Assembly (NCBI GenBank): GCA_900466475.1
Contig: UBMI01000010.1
Coordinates: 372,001-436,000, forward strand
DNA from: Hyphomicrobiales bacterium
GTDB taxonomy: Bacteria; Pseudomonadota; Alphaproteobacteria; Rhizobiales; Rhizobiaceae
Length of the DNA stretch: 64,000 bases
Reading direction: 5' to 3'
Shown here: one piece after another, positions 36,205 through 44,761 of the stretch
How positions within the stretch are numbered: the stretch's first letter is position 1
Layout: every line of letters begins with the position of its first letter
The notes under the pieces: generated by a model
What the model was told of the DNA's origin: nothing
The model's input: the letters and a program-made list of their open reading frames with translations, nothing else
The model's database searches: none
Position numbers and translations under genes: made by a program

Positions 36205-37998
36205 ATGGCGAGCACGGACAATCAAGCGGACAGCAATCGAATGACGGGAGCGGAAATCGTTCTCCGCGCGCTGAAGGATAATGGTGTCGAGCACATCTTC
36301 GGCTATCCCGGCGGTGCGGTTCTGCCGATCTATGACGAGATCTTCCAGCAGGAAGAGATCAAGCATATCCTCGTGCGCCATGAGCAGGGTGCCGGCCATG
36401 CGGCCGAAGGTTATGCCCGCTCCACCGGCAAGGTCGGCGTCATGCTGGTCACGTCAGGTCCGGGCGCCACGAATGCCGTAACACCGCTGCAGGACGCCTT
36501 GATGGATTCGGTTCCGCTCGTCTGCCTCTCCGGCCAGGTTCCCACCTCGCTCATCGGTTCGGACGCCTTCCAGGAATGCGACACCGTCGGCATCACGCGC
36601 CCCTGCACCAAGCACAACTGGCTGGTGAAGGATGTCAACGAGCTCGCCGCCGTCATTCATGAAGCCTTCCGCATTGCGCAGTCCGGCCGCCCCGGTCCCG
36701 TCGTCGTCGATATTCCGAAGGATGTTCAGTTCGCCACCGGCACCTACACGCCGCCGGCCGATCACGCGATCCAGAAGAGCTACCAGCCGAAGGTTCAGGG
36801 CGACATTAACCAGATTCACGCAGCAATCGAGCTGATGGCCAATGCCCGCAGGCCGATCCTCTATACCGGCGGCGGCGTCGTCAATTCCGGGCCGGAAGCA
36901 TCCCGCATGCTGCGCGAACTGGTCGAACTGACGGATTTCCCGATCACCTCGACGCTGATGGGCCTCGGCGCCTATCCTGCGTCGGGCAAGAACTGGCTGA
37001 AGATGCTCGGCATGCACGGCTCCTACGAAGCCAACATGGCAATGCATGATTGCGACGTCATGGTCTGCATCGGCGCGCGCTTCGACGACCGTATCACCGG
37101 CCGGCTGAATGCCTTCTCGCCGAATTCCAAGAAGATCCATATCGACATCGATCCGTCCTCGATCAACAAGAACGTTCGCGTCGATCTCGGCATCCGCGGC
37201 GATGTCGGCAGTGTCCTGGAAGACATGATCCGCCTGTGGCGGGCACTGCCGAAGAAGCCGGAGAAGGGGCGCCTGGACGCGTGGTGGGCCGATATCGCCC
37301 GCTGGCGCGCCCGCAATTCCTTCGCCTATACCAAGAGCAACGACGTGATCATGCCGCAATATGCGCTGGAACGTCTCTATGAACTGACCAAGGATCGCGA
37401 CACCTACATCACGACCGAAGTCGGCCAGCACCAGATGTGGGCAGCCCAGTTCTATGGATTCGAGCAGCCGAACCGCTGGATGACCTCGGGTGGCCTCGGC
37501 ACGATGGGTTACGGCCTGCCGGCAGCCCTCGGCGTGCAGATCGCCCATCCGGAGAGCCTCGTCATCGACATTGCCGGCGATGCCTCGATCCAGATGTGCA
37601 TCCAGGAAATGTCGGCAGCGATCCAGCACAATGCGCCGATCAAGATCTTCATCATGAACAACCAGTACATGGGCATGGTGCGCCAGTGGCAGCAGCTCCT
37701 GCATGGCAACCGCCTGTCCAACTCCTATACGGAAGCGATGCCCGACTTCGTGAAGCTCGCCGAAGCCTATGGCGCGGTTGGCCTGCGCTGCGAAAAGCCT
37801 GACGATCTCGATGCGACGATCCAGGAGATGATCGATGTCAAGAAGCCGGTCATCGTCGATTGCCGCGTTGCCAATCTCGCCAACTGCTTCCCGATGATCC
37901 CCTCGGGCAAGGCGCATAATGAAATGCTGCTGCCGGACGAAGCCACGGACGAGGCGGTCGCCAACGCGATCGACGCCAAGGGCCGTCAGCTAGTATAA
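36205..37998 (+). CDS. ilvI: Acetolactate synthase large (catalytic) subunit
   Basis: A 597-residue thiamine-diphosphate enzyme, first common step of valine, leucine and isoleucine synthesis. HIFGYPGGAVLPIYDEIF and LVRHEQGAGHAAEGYAR (catalytic Glu) form the PYR domain; the middle binds FAD; the PP domain has VIDIAGDASIQMCIQEM, with the GDG-type metal site as GDA, then NNQYMGMVRQWQQL. It pairs with IlvH, encoded 27 bp downstream. Transcription is preceded by a leader-peptide attenuator. Confidence 0.96.
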   Translation: MASTDNQADSNRMTGAEIVLRALKDNGVEHIFGYPGGAVLPIYDEIFQQEEIKHILVRHEQGAGHAAEGYARSTGKVGVMLVTSGPGATNAVTPLQDALMDSVPLVCLSGQVPTSLIGSDAFQECDTVGITRPCTKHNWLVKDVNELAAVIHEAFRIAQSGRPGPVVVDIPKDVQFATGTYTPPADHAIQKSYQPKVQGDINQIHAAIELMANARRPILYTGGGVVNSGPEASRMLRELVELTDFPITSTLMGLGAYPASGKNWLKMLGMHGSYEANMAMHDCDVMVCIGARFDDRITGRLNAFSPNSKKIHIDIDPSSINKNVRVDLGIRGDVGSVLEDMIRLWRALPKKPEKGRLDAWWADIARWRARNSFAYTKSNDVIMPQYALERLYELTKDRDTYITTEVGQHQMWAAQFYGFEQPNRWMTSGGLGTMGYGLPAALGVQIAHPESLVIDIAGDASIQMCIQEMSAAIQHNAPIKIFIMNNQYMGMVRQWQQLLHGNRLSNSYTEAMPDFVKLAEAYGAVGLRCEKPDDLDATIQEMIDVKKPVIVDCRVANLANCFPMIPSGKAHNEMLLPDEATDEAVANAIDAKGRQLV

Positions 37999-38025
37999 AA
38001 ACAGATAGGTAGGAACCCCAGGATC

Positions 38026-38598
38026 ATGAACGCACACCTTCAACCCACCGGCTCTGCCTATTTCATCTCTCCGGAAACGGCGGCCGTCGAGAACCATACG
38101 CTTTCGGTGCTCGTCGATAACGAGCCGGGCGTTCTCGCCCGCGTGATCGGCCTGTTTTCCGGCCGCGGTTACAATATCGAAAGCCTCACGGTTTCCGAGA
38201 CGGAGCATGCAGCGCATCTGTCGCGCATCACCGTCGTGACGCGCGGCACGCCGCAGGTGCTGGAGCAGATCAAGGCCCAGCTGGAGCGCATCGTGCCTGT
38301 TCATCGTGTGGTGGACCTGACGGTGCGTGCGCGTGAACTCGGCCAGGACCGGCCGATCGAACGGGAAGTGGCGCTTCTCAAGTTGATCGGCAGCGGTGAG
38401 ACCCGCGCCGAGACGCTGCGGCTTGCCGATGCGTTCCACGCCAAGGTGGTGGATGCAACGATCGATCATTTCATTCTGGAGATCACCGGCAAGTCTTCGA
38501 AGATCGACCAGTTCATCGCGATCATGAAGCCGCTCGGCCTCATCGAAGTCTGCCGCACCGGCATTGCCGCGATGAACCGTGGCGCTCAGGGCATGTAG
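38026..38598 (+). CDS. ilvH: Acetolactate synthase small (regulatory) subunit
   Basis: A 190-residue regulatory subunit that activates IlvI and gives valine feedback inhibition. An ACT domain covers about residues 22-98 (HTLSVLVDNEPGVLARVIGLFSGRGYNIESL), followed by the C-terminal ALS_ss_C domain (VVDATIDHFILEITGKSSKIDQFIAIM). It is cotranscribed with ilvI. The last codons GCATG-TAG are part of a short repeated sequence that continues downstream. Confidence 0.96.
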   Translation: MNAHLQPTGSAYFISPETAAVENHTLSVLVDNEPGVLARVIGLFSGRGYNIESLTVSETEHAAHLSRITVVTRGTPQVLEQIKAQLERIVPVHRVVDLTVRARELGQDRPIEREVALLKLIGSGETRAETLRLADAFHAKVVDATIDHFILEITGKSSKIDQFIAIMKPLGLIEVCRTGIAAMNRGAQGM

Positions 38599-38640
38599 AA
38601 CAGCCCGGGCATGTAGAAACTACAGCCGGGGCATGTAGAA
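38589..38640 (+). repeat. Short direct repeats spanning the ilvH stop codon
   Basis: GGGCATGTAGAA occurs three times (38589, 38607, 38629). The first copy includes the last ilvH codon and stop; the others follow at 18 and 22 bases. It looks like a small local duplication of the gene end. Confidence 0.8.
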
Positions 38641-38666
38641 ACTGCAACACAATAGCAAAACAATTG

Positions 38667-38704
38667 CGCCGTTGGAGATCAGAGCATCTCCAGCGGCGTT
38701 TTCC
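38667..38704. terminator. Terminator of ilvIH, overlapping the 3' end of a convergent gene
   Basis: CGCCGTTGGAGAT (38667-38679) pairs with ATCTCCAGCGGCG (38686-38698) over 13 bp with one wobble and is followed by TTTT. The right arm also encodes the last residues of the convergent aldo-keto reductase. Confidence 0.85.
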
Positions 38705-39524
38705 TTGCCGGTGGCGGGAAGGCGGCATCGAGCGCCTCCCAGTCCTCGTCGGTGATGTCGAGGGAGACGCAGTCGCGGTTTTCGCGGGCGCGCTCGATGT
38801 TGGAGGTCTTGGGTATGACGAAGACGCCGTCGCGTTCGAGCACGAAGGCAAGTGCCAGTTGCGCCGGGGTGGCCTGATAGGCCTTGGCGATATGGATCAG
38901 GTCCGGATGGTGCAGGATGCGGCCCTGTTCGATCGGTGAATAGGCCATGATGGGGATGTTGCGGCTCTGGCACCAGGGCAGGAGATCGTATTCGATACCG
39001 CGACGGGCGATATTGTAGAGGACCTGATTGGCGGCGACGTTCTTTCCTCCGGGAACAGACAGCAGCTCCTGCATGTCGTCGGTATCGAAATTGGAGACGC
39101 CCCAGGCGCGGATCTTGCCCGAAGCCTTCAGCGTTTCGAAGGCCTCGACGGTCTCGGCGAGCGGATAGTTGCCGCGCCAGTGCAGCAGGTAGAGGTCGAT
39201 GCGGTCGGTGCCGAGGCGGTCGAGGCTATTTTCGCAGGCGGTGATCGTGCCGGTGCGGCTGGCATTCCAGGGATAGACCTTGCTGACGATGAAGGTCTCC
39301 TCACGGCGGCCCTTGATTGCCTGTCCGACGATTTCTTCGGCGCCGCCGTCACCATACATTTCGGCGGTATCGATCATCGTCATGCCGAGATCGAGGCCGG
39401 CCTTGAGGCTTGCGATTTCTTGCCTCGCGTGGCCGGCATCCTCGCCCATGCCCCAGGTTCCCTGGCCGAGAGCGGGGACTTCGGTGCCATCGGGAAAGGT
39501 GATGGTGGGGATCGGGTCGTCCAT
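38679..39524 (-). CDS. Aldo-keto reductase
   Basis: A 281-residue reductase with catalytic D52 and Y57 ([11 protein letters not shown]), K82 (IVSKVYPWN) and H115 (LYLLHWRG). Signatures include [15 protein letters not shown] and [17 protein letters not shown]. It resembles the small bacterial AKR5-like enzymes that reduce 2,5-diketogluconate or methylglyoxal, but the substrate is unproven. ATG 39524 was chosen over an upstream start lacking the family N-terminus. It is divergent from a LysE-type exporter gene. Confidence 0.92.
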   Translation of the reverse strand: MDDPIPTITFPDGTEVPALGQGTWGMGEDAGHARQEIASLKAGLDLGMTMIDTAEMYGDGGAEEIVGQAIKGRREETFIVSKVYPWNASRTGTITACENSLDRLGTDRIDLYLLHWRGNYPLAETVEAFETLKASGKIRAWGVSNFDTDDMQELLSVPGGKNVAANQVLYNIARRGIEYDLLPWCQSRNIPIMAYSPIEQGRILHHPDLIHIAKAYQATPAQLALAFVLERDGVFVIPKTSNIERARENRDCVSLDITDEDWEALDAAFPPPARKTPLEML

Positions 39525-39569
39525 GGCGGTTCTGGTCCTTTGCGTCTCCGGCAGACTATCAGGTAATCC

Positions 39570-39599
39570 TGTCACCGTGACAATCATGTTATGGTGACA
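39570..39599. promoter_or_regulatory. Palindrome plus half-site between akr and lysE-type genes
   Basis: TGTCACCGTGACA (39570-39582) is a perfect dyad with 6-bp arms and a 1-base centre. A further half-site GTGACA lies at 39594-39599. The position between divergent genes suggests an operator; the binding protein is unknown. Confidence 0.5.
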
Positions 39600-39675
39600 A
39601 GGGTTTAGGGCAGTTATGCTGACCTAAATCCAATAAGTCGGCCACATCATCGACACATGCTTTCCGGGAGGTTTC

Positions 39676-40269
39676 ATGCCGCTGGATACGTTTCTGGCTC
39701 TGCTGCTCTTTGCCTTCACGACGTCAATCACGCCGGGGCCGAACAACATGATGCTGTTTGCCTCGGGCGTGAATTTCGGTTTCCGTCGCACCATCCCGCA
39801 CATGTTCGGCATCGGGGCAGGTTTCCTGTCGCTGCTTCTTGGCGTCGGGCTTGGGCTCGGAGCTCTGCTGCATATGGTGCCGGCGGTCTATACCGCGCTG
39901 AAGTTCGCAGGCGGCGCCTATCTCGTCTGGATCGCCTGGAAGATCGGAACGTCACGCTCGCTGGGCGAGGGCACGAGCGGCGTGAAGCCGATGTCCTTCC
40001 TCGGTGCCGCGGCCTTTCAGTGGGTCAATCCGAAGGCCTGGGTGATGGCGGTGACGGCCATGGCGACCTATACCAATCCTGAGCTTTATCTGGCCAGCGT
40101 GCTGCTCGTCGGTCTTGCTTTTGCGGCGGTCAACGTGCCTTCCGTGTCCACCTGGGCTGGCTTCGGCTCGGCGCTTCGCGAGTGGTTGTCCGATCCGGTG
40201 CGGTTGAAATGGTTCAATATCACCATGGCATTGCTGCTCGTTCTCAGCCTCTGGCCGATGCTAAAATAG
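39676..40269 (+). CDS. LysE family translocator (amino acid/homoserine lactone exporter type)
   Basis: A 197-residue membrane protein with about six helices. The N-terminal SITPGPNNMMLFASGVNFG (about 17-35) is the LysE/RhtB signature, and FAGGAYLVWIAWKI is another. It probably exports an amino acid or similar metabolite. ATG 39676 has GGAGG. Its stop overlaps the stop of the convergent DUF2269 gene by 9 bases. Confidence 0.92.
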   Translation: MPLDTFLALLLFAFTTSITPGPNNMMLFASGVNFGFRRTIPHMFGIGAGFLSLLLGVGLGLGALLHMVPAVYTALKFAGGAYLVWIAWKIGTSRSLGEGTSGVKPMSFLGAAAFQWVNPKAWVMAVTAMATYTNPELYLASVLLVGLAFAAVNVPSVSTWAGFGSALREWLSDPVRLKWFNITMALLLVLSLWPMLK

Positions 40270-40731
40270 CGTCGGCTTCGTGAGCATCAGCCAGAGAATG
40301 CCTGTTACCGCGAAGAAAGCCGGGAAGCCGAAAGCGAACCAGACGCGGTAAAGGCTGAAATAGGCCGATGGCAGGGCGGTGCCCGAATCCGCTGCGGCCC
40401 GCGCCAGATTGCGCAGCCGGATCTGGATCCAGACGACCGGCAGCCAGAACATGCCGGTCACGACATAAAGCAAAAGCGAGAGCGCAATCCAGCTTTCCGT
40501 CAGGTCCCAGCCGATGATGCGGGCGAGAAGATAGCCTGTCACCGGCTGGAGAATGGCGGCAGTGGCGGTAAAGATCGTGTCGGCAACGACCACAGTGCCC
40601 GCGACGTGTGCGATAAGCCCGGGATCACGGGTGCGATGGGCCATCACCATGAAGAAGGCGATGCCGGCGCCGGTGCCGAAGAGCACGGCGGCACCCACCA
40701 CATGGGCAAGAAGCAGCAGTTCCGCGAGCAT
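40261..40731 (-). CDS. DUF2269 family membrane protein
   Basis: A 156-residue protein with four predicted helices, opening LLLLAHVVGAAVLFGTGAGIAFFMVMAHRTRDP and including TGMFWLPVVWIQIRLRNLA, which fits DUF2269. The conserved His near the N-terminus may bind haem or metal, which is speculation. Its start codon shares one base with the stop of the SDR-DoxX gene (TGATG), so translation is coupled. Confidence 0.85.
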   Translation of the reverse strand: MLAELLLLAHVVGAAVLFGTGAGIAFFMVMAHRTRDPGLIAHVAGTVVVADTIFTATAAILQPVTGYLLARIIGWDLTESWIALSLLLYVVTGMFWLPVVWIQIRLRNLARAAADSGTALPSAYFSLYRVWFAFGFPAFFAVTGILWLMLTKPTLF

Positions 40732-42014
40732 CAGCGTTCATCCAGGATTGCGAGTGCCGCAAGCGTCAGCAGCAGCGATGGCAGCACCTTGACCAGCGGC
40801 CCGAGCGGATCGAGCCAGAGCGCCGGCTCCAGAACGGTGCCGCCGGCGAGATAGGCAAGCGAGACAATGAGCATGCCGGCAAGGGCGCGACGGGCGAAGG
40901 GGCGCACGAGGATTGCGGCGCCGAGCGCCATATCGATCAGGCAGGTGGTGATTGTCATCGCCATGGCCGCATCGGCTGGCATGACGCGCAGGAAATGGGC
41001 GCTTGCCTGTTCAGGTGCCAGAAGCGGGATGAGGCCCGATAGCAGCCAGAAGAGCGACAGGCCGGCAATGATGGGCGCCTTCAGGAGATAGAGGCGGGCA
41101 AACCACAGGTCCTGAACGCCGGAGGGGTTGGCGGCAAGCGTCTCTGCGGCCGAAAACGTCGGCAGACCCTGCTGGGCGGGGCGGTCCATCCTGACGCCTT
41201 CGGACATGACGGTCATGGCGGTGGAGCGCAGCGGTGAGCGCCAGCCGAGATGGCCGGCGAGATCGGCAAGCCATGAGACGGGCCGTGCGAGTGCCGGCGG
41301 GATAGAGATAACAGGCGCATCCGGCAGGCCAAGCCAGGCACGATGCAATTTGACGAGGCTCATCAGTGTGTGCCGTTCGGTGGCAGCCAGTTCGATGTCG
41401 CTGCCGGAGGGAAGCGTGCCTGAAATCGCAGCCGAGACTGCAGAGGCGACATCTTCGGCGGCGACCGTTTCAACCGGGCTGTCGGCATGGATGAGCGGCA
41501 GGGCAAACGGGAAGGATGCGAGTGCGCGCAGAAGTGCGGTGCCGCCATGGGCGTTGCGGCCGAGCACGAGGGACGGGCGCAGGATGACGTAAGGCAGGCC
41601 GGAGGCTGCGAGCGCGATATCGGCAGCGCGCTTGGTGGCGAGGAAGGGCAAGTCGCTGCCGGCGCCATCCGTTCGGGCGGATATCTGGACGATGAGCGTC
41701 ACGCCGGCCGGTCGCGCCGCTTGCTGGAGCGCGATCATTGCGCGTTTCTGGGTGGCCGCGAGATTGTCAGAAAGACCGTCCTGGAGGGCGCCGGCACTGT
41801 TGACGACCACGTCCTGGCCCTCCAGCACGGAGGCCCAGTCGGCCACATTGGTCATCTTCTCCAGGTCGGCCCTGATCCAGCGGATAGCGGGCTGGCGAAC
41901 CCGCGCCCGGTCGGGATTGCGGGCTAGCCCGGTCACGGTGCAGCCGTCCGCAAGCAGCCGCGCTGCGATCGCCGAGCCGATGAAGCCTGTGGCACCGAGA
42001 ATCAGGATGTTCAT
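40731..42014 (-). CDS. NAD(P)-binding SDR-like protein fused to a DoxX-like membrane domain
   Basis: A 427-residue two-part protein. The N-terminal ~285 residues are an atypical short-chain dehydrogenase (ILILGATGFIGSAIAARLLADG; VVVNSAGALQDGLSD). The C-terminal ~130 residues form four hydrophobic helices of DoxX-like type (IIAGLSLFWLLSGLIPLL; ALGAAILVRPFARRALAGMLIVSLAYLAGG). The fusion is a known but uncharacterised architecture. It is coupled to the DUF2269 gene, suggesting a joint membrane redox role. Confidence 0.85.
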   Translation of the reverse strand: MNILILGATGFIGSAIAARLLADGCTVTGLARNPDRARVRQPAIRWIRADLEKMTNVADWASVLEGQDVVVNSAGALQDGLSDNLAATQKRAMIALQQAARPAGVTLIVQISARTDGAGSDLPFLATKRAADIALAASGLPYVILRPSLVLGRNAHGGTALLRALASFPFALPLIHADSPVETVAAEDVASAVSAAISGTLPSGSDIELAATERHTLMSLVKLHRAWLGLPDAPVISIPPALARPVSWLADLAGHLGWRSPLRSTAMTVMSEGVRMDRPAQQGLPTFSAAETLAANPSGVQDLWFARLYLLKAPIIAGLSLFWLLSGLIPLLAPEQASAHFLRVMPADAAMAMTITTCLIDMALGAAILVRPFARRALAGMLIVSLAYLAGGTVLEPALWLDPLGPLVKVLPSLLLTLAALAILDER

Positions 42015-42102
42015 GATGGGAGACTACCCAAAAACGGCATGTCGGGCAGGGTCGGGCGGTATAACGCCTGCAAGAAATTGTCTGCCTTTCATGCCGGATA
42101 GC

Positions 42103-42864
42103 TCAAGCGATAAGGCGGGGATCGAGTCTCGCCATGGGAATAGCGCATTCGGTCACGATCCGGGCCGCCAGGGACGGGTCAAGCGGCGGCCTGACGTGGA
42201 AGAAGGCAAGTTCCAGCGCCAGGCCGATCGCGAAAGGTCGCCTGCTGAGGGGGACGCGATTTCGATCGAGAGCATCGGCCAACTTCGGCCACAGGCGGCG
42301 AACGTAGGCAACGGGCGTCTCGGCTGGACGGTTCTCATCCGTCAATCGCGGTATTCCGAATTGCGGATGTCCGATTGTTGAGACCACGTAACGAAGCGTT
42401 TCCATCGCCATCTCTTGCGAGATCAGGGCACCGGACCTTCTTGCGGCGCCGTATGTCAGGTTGAGCAGGGAATCGTGGCTTTCCAGAAGGAAGGCGTTGG
42501 GCAGGTTGCCGGTATAATAGCGGGAGCCGTCTTCGGCTTCCATGGCGATGAGATCAGCGTCGTCGCTGAGATCCCCTGCGGAAGCAATATCAAAGGCGGT
42601 GAGGACGCACGAAAAACCGCCAATCGATCCCAGCGCTCCAAACAGATCGATCGGCTGAACATGGCCGTCAGTCGCCATTTCCTGAATTACATGATCCAGC
42701 AGGGCGCGTGCAACCAGTCCTGGGCTCTGGACAGTGTCTTCGGTCTCCTGCCGGCGCGGATCGACAGAGGCCGAGCTATCGGCAAGGCTCTCCATCTCGT
42801 CTCGCGGAGGCGCGGACGGAGGCGCGTTTGATCTGGTGCTGCGGCCGAATGTCGGAAGTTTCAT
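42103..42864 (-). CDS. Hypothetical protein
   Basis: A 253-residue protein I do not recognise. The first ~50 residues are polar and disordered (RSTRSNAPPSAPPRDEM). The rest looks globular and helical, with IQEMATDGHVQPIDLFGALGSIGGFSCVL and a C-terminal block LSRRPFAIGLALELAFFHVRPPLDP. There is no signal peptide or clear membrane helix. It stands alone between the SDR-DoxX gene (leftward) and the nitrile hydratase operon (rightward). Codon use matches its neighbours, so it is probably a real gene. Confidence 0.7.
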   Translation of the reverse strand: MKLPTFGRSTRSNAPPSAPPRDEMESLADSSASVDPRRQETEDTVQSPGLVARALLDHVIQEMATDGHVQPIDLFGALGSIGGFSCVLTAFDIASAGDLSDDADLIAMEAEDGSRYYTGNLPNAFLLESHDSLLNLTYGAARRSGALISQEMAMETLRYVVSTIGHPQFGIPRLTDENRPAETPVAYVRRLWPKLADALDRNRVPLSRRPFAIGLALELAFFHVRPPLDPSLAARIVTECAIPMARLDPRLIA

Positions 42865-43051
42865 GTGTGCGATGTTGAGATGAAGCCGTTAACGTTTGGT
42901 TAGGATCACGGCGAAAAATAAGGAGTTGCTTAATTAGCTCCATCTTCAGTCATCGCCGACGGCATTCATTTGGGACACTTCTTGACGAGAAATGCGCTTG
43001 GCGGTCCTCCGATCGCCGCATAAGATCGAGCGCTCTAGCCTGGAGAGCGCC

Positions 43052-43726
43052 ATGCGGCACAGAGACGACCACGCAGATCATGACCACGATCACCATGATC
43101 ATCACCATGACAACCATTATTCGGACATGCAGGCGCGCGTGAAGGCGCTGGAAACGCTGCTGACGGAGAAGGGGCTGATCGATCCGGCGGCGATCGATGC
43201 GATTGTCGAAACCTATGAGACAAAGGTCGGGCCGCGCAATGGTGCGCGTGTCGTTGCGAAAGCCTGGAGCGATCCCGACTTTGCCGAATGGCTGAAGCGG
43301 GACGCGACGGCTGCGATTGCGAGCCTCGGTTATACTGGTCGGCAGGGCGAGCACATGCGCGCCGTCTTCAACACGGCTGACACGCATAACCTCATCGTCT
43401 GCACGCTTTGCTCCTGCTATCCGTGGTCGGTTCTCGGCCTGCCGCCGGTCTGGTACAAGGCTCCCGCCTATCGCTCGCGTGCCGTCATCGATCCGCGCGG
43501 CGTGCTGGCTGAATTCGGGGTGACGCTGCCTGAGAGCAAGAAGGTTCGCGTCTGGGATTCGACGGCGGAGCTGCGTTATCTCGTCATCCCCGAGCGGCCC
43601 GAGGGAACGGAGGGCATGGATGAGGAGGCGCTTGCCGATCTCGTCAGCCGCGATGCGATGATCGGCACTGCAATTGCGGGAAGCCCGAAAATTTCGGGTG
43701 CCGGCAACCCGGAGGTGGCCCGATGA
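43052..43726 (+). CDS. nthA: Nitrile hydratase alpha subunit, cobalt type
   Basis: A 224-residue catalytic subunit converting nitriles to amides. The metal claw [10 protein letters not shown] (C117, C120, S121, C122) has Thr after the first Cys, the cobalt-type signature. Cys oxidation to sulfenic/sulfinic acid is expected. The N-terminus is unusual: about 13 of residues 3-23 are His or Asp in an [11 protein letters not shown] run, which could hold metal. ATG 43052 follows GGAGAG. The beta-subunit gene overlaps by 4 bases. Confidence 0.95.
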   Translation: MRHRDDHADHDHDHHDHHHDNHYSDMQARVKALETLLTEKGLIDPAAIDAIVETYETKVGPRNGARVVAKAWSDPDFAEWLKRDATAAIASLGYTGRQGEHMRAVFNTADTHNLIVCTLCSCYPWSVLGLPPVWYKAPAYRSRAVIDPRGVLAEFGVTLPESKKVRVWDSTAELRYLVIPERPEGTEGMDEEALADLVSRDAMIGTAIAGSPKISGAGNPEVAR

Positions 43727-44382
43727 ACGGCCCACACGATCTCGGTGGCCAGATGGGCTTCGGCCCCGTCGCGCCGGAAGTCAACGAACCCTATTTTCAT
43801 GCCGAATGGGAGAAGAGGGCGCTCGGCATCACGCTCTCCTGTGGCGCTTTTGGTGCCTGGACGATCGACGAGAGCCGGCATGCGCGCGAAAGCATTCCGC
43901 CGGCCGATTATCTTGCAGCAAGCTATTACGAGATCTGGATCCGCGGCATCGACATGCTTCTGGAGCGCCATGGCTTTGCGAGCCGCGAGGAATTGCTGTC
44001 CGGCTCCAAGCTGCAGGATGGCTCGGTGCCGAAGCGAGTGCTGAAGGCCGACATGGTCGCCGGCGTGCTCGCCAAGGGCGGGCCTTGCGACCGGCCTATC
44101 GAGGCGGCGCCGCTCTTCGTGGTCGGCGAAACTGTAAAGACCAAGAATTTCAATCCGGCCACCCATACCCGCCTGCCGCGCTATGCCCGCGCCAAGACCG
44201 GCACCATCGAGGCGGTGCAGGGCTCATTTGTCTTCCCCGATGACAATGCGCATGGCAAGGGCGAGAACCCGCAATGGCTCTATACCGTGGTCTTCGATGG
44301 TGGCGAGATCTGGGGCGAGGGGGCAGACCCGTCGCTGACGGTCTCGATCGATGCGTGGGAGAGCTATCTTGAGCGTGTGTGA
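43723..44382 (+). CDS. nthB: Nitrile hydratase beta subunit
   Basis: A 219-residue partner of the alpha subunit. It opens [16 protein letters not shown], standard for the family, and ends in [29 protein letters not shown], with the SH3-like C-terminal barrel (about 120-219). It starts in an ATGA overlap with nthA and overlaps the accessory gene, so the three are one coupled operon. Confidence 0.95.
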   Translation: MNGPHDLGGQMGFGPVAPEVNEPYFHAEWEKRALGITLSCGAFGAWTIDESRHARESIPPADYLAASYYEIWIRGIDMLLERHGFASREELLSGSKLQDGSVPKRVLKADMVAGVLAKGGPCDRPIEAAPLFVVGETVKTKNFNPATHTRLPRYARAKTGTIEAVQGSFVFPDDNAHGKGENPQWLYTVVFDGGEIWGEGADPSLTVSIDAWESYLERV

Positions 44383-44740
44383 GGTGCCGTCTCAACTGGC
44401 CCAATCGCCCAGCCTGCCGAAGTCACCGGAAGGTGATCCGGTTTTCCCGGAGCCCTGGGCTGCGGAGGCCTTCGCCATGACCGTGCATCTGCATGAGAAG
44501 GGGCTGTTTACCTGGAACGAATGGGCTGAGACCCTGTCGACGGAGCTGCACAAACCCGGCCGCGCCGAAGACGGCAGCGACTATTTCGACTGCTGGGTGG
44601 CTGCTCTTTCCGAACTGCTCGTCAGCCGCGGCGTTGCGGATGCCGCCGTGATCCTCGACCTGCAGAAGAGCTGGCAAAGGGCGGCGGAAGCAACGCCGCA
44701 TGGCAGGCCGATCGAGCTTGCCAACGATCCCCAGCGCTGA
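44369..44740 (+). CDS. Nitrile hydratase accessory protein (cobalt-loading activator type)
   Basis: A protein of about 123 residues resembling the beta-subunit N-terminus: FPEPWAAEAFAMTVHLHEKGLFTWNEWAETLS and FDCWVAALSELLVSRG are typical of NHase activators that help insert the metal into the alpha subunit. The TTG at 44369 with GGGAG seven bases upstream is the likely start; an ATG at 44351 in frame lacks a site. It overlaps the nthB end by 14 bases. No cobalt transporter gene is next to it. Confidence 0.88.
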   Translation: MSVCEVPSQLAQSPSLPKSPEGDPVFPEPWAAEAFAMTVHLHEKGLFTWNEWAETLSTELHKPGRAEDGSDYFDCWVAALSELLVSRGVADAAVILDLQKSWQRAAEATPHGRPIELANDPQR

Positions 44741-44761
44741 GTTTCAGATGCGGTTCCCGCC

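Noticed and set aside
38589..38640. Possible CRISPR-like repeats after ilvH
   Set aside because: Only three 12-base copies with 6-10 base gaps that are not spacer-like, and no cas genes.
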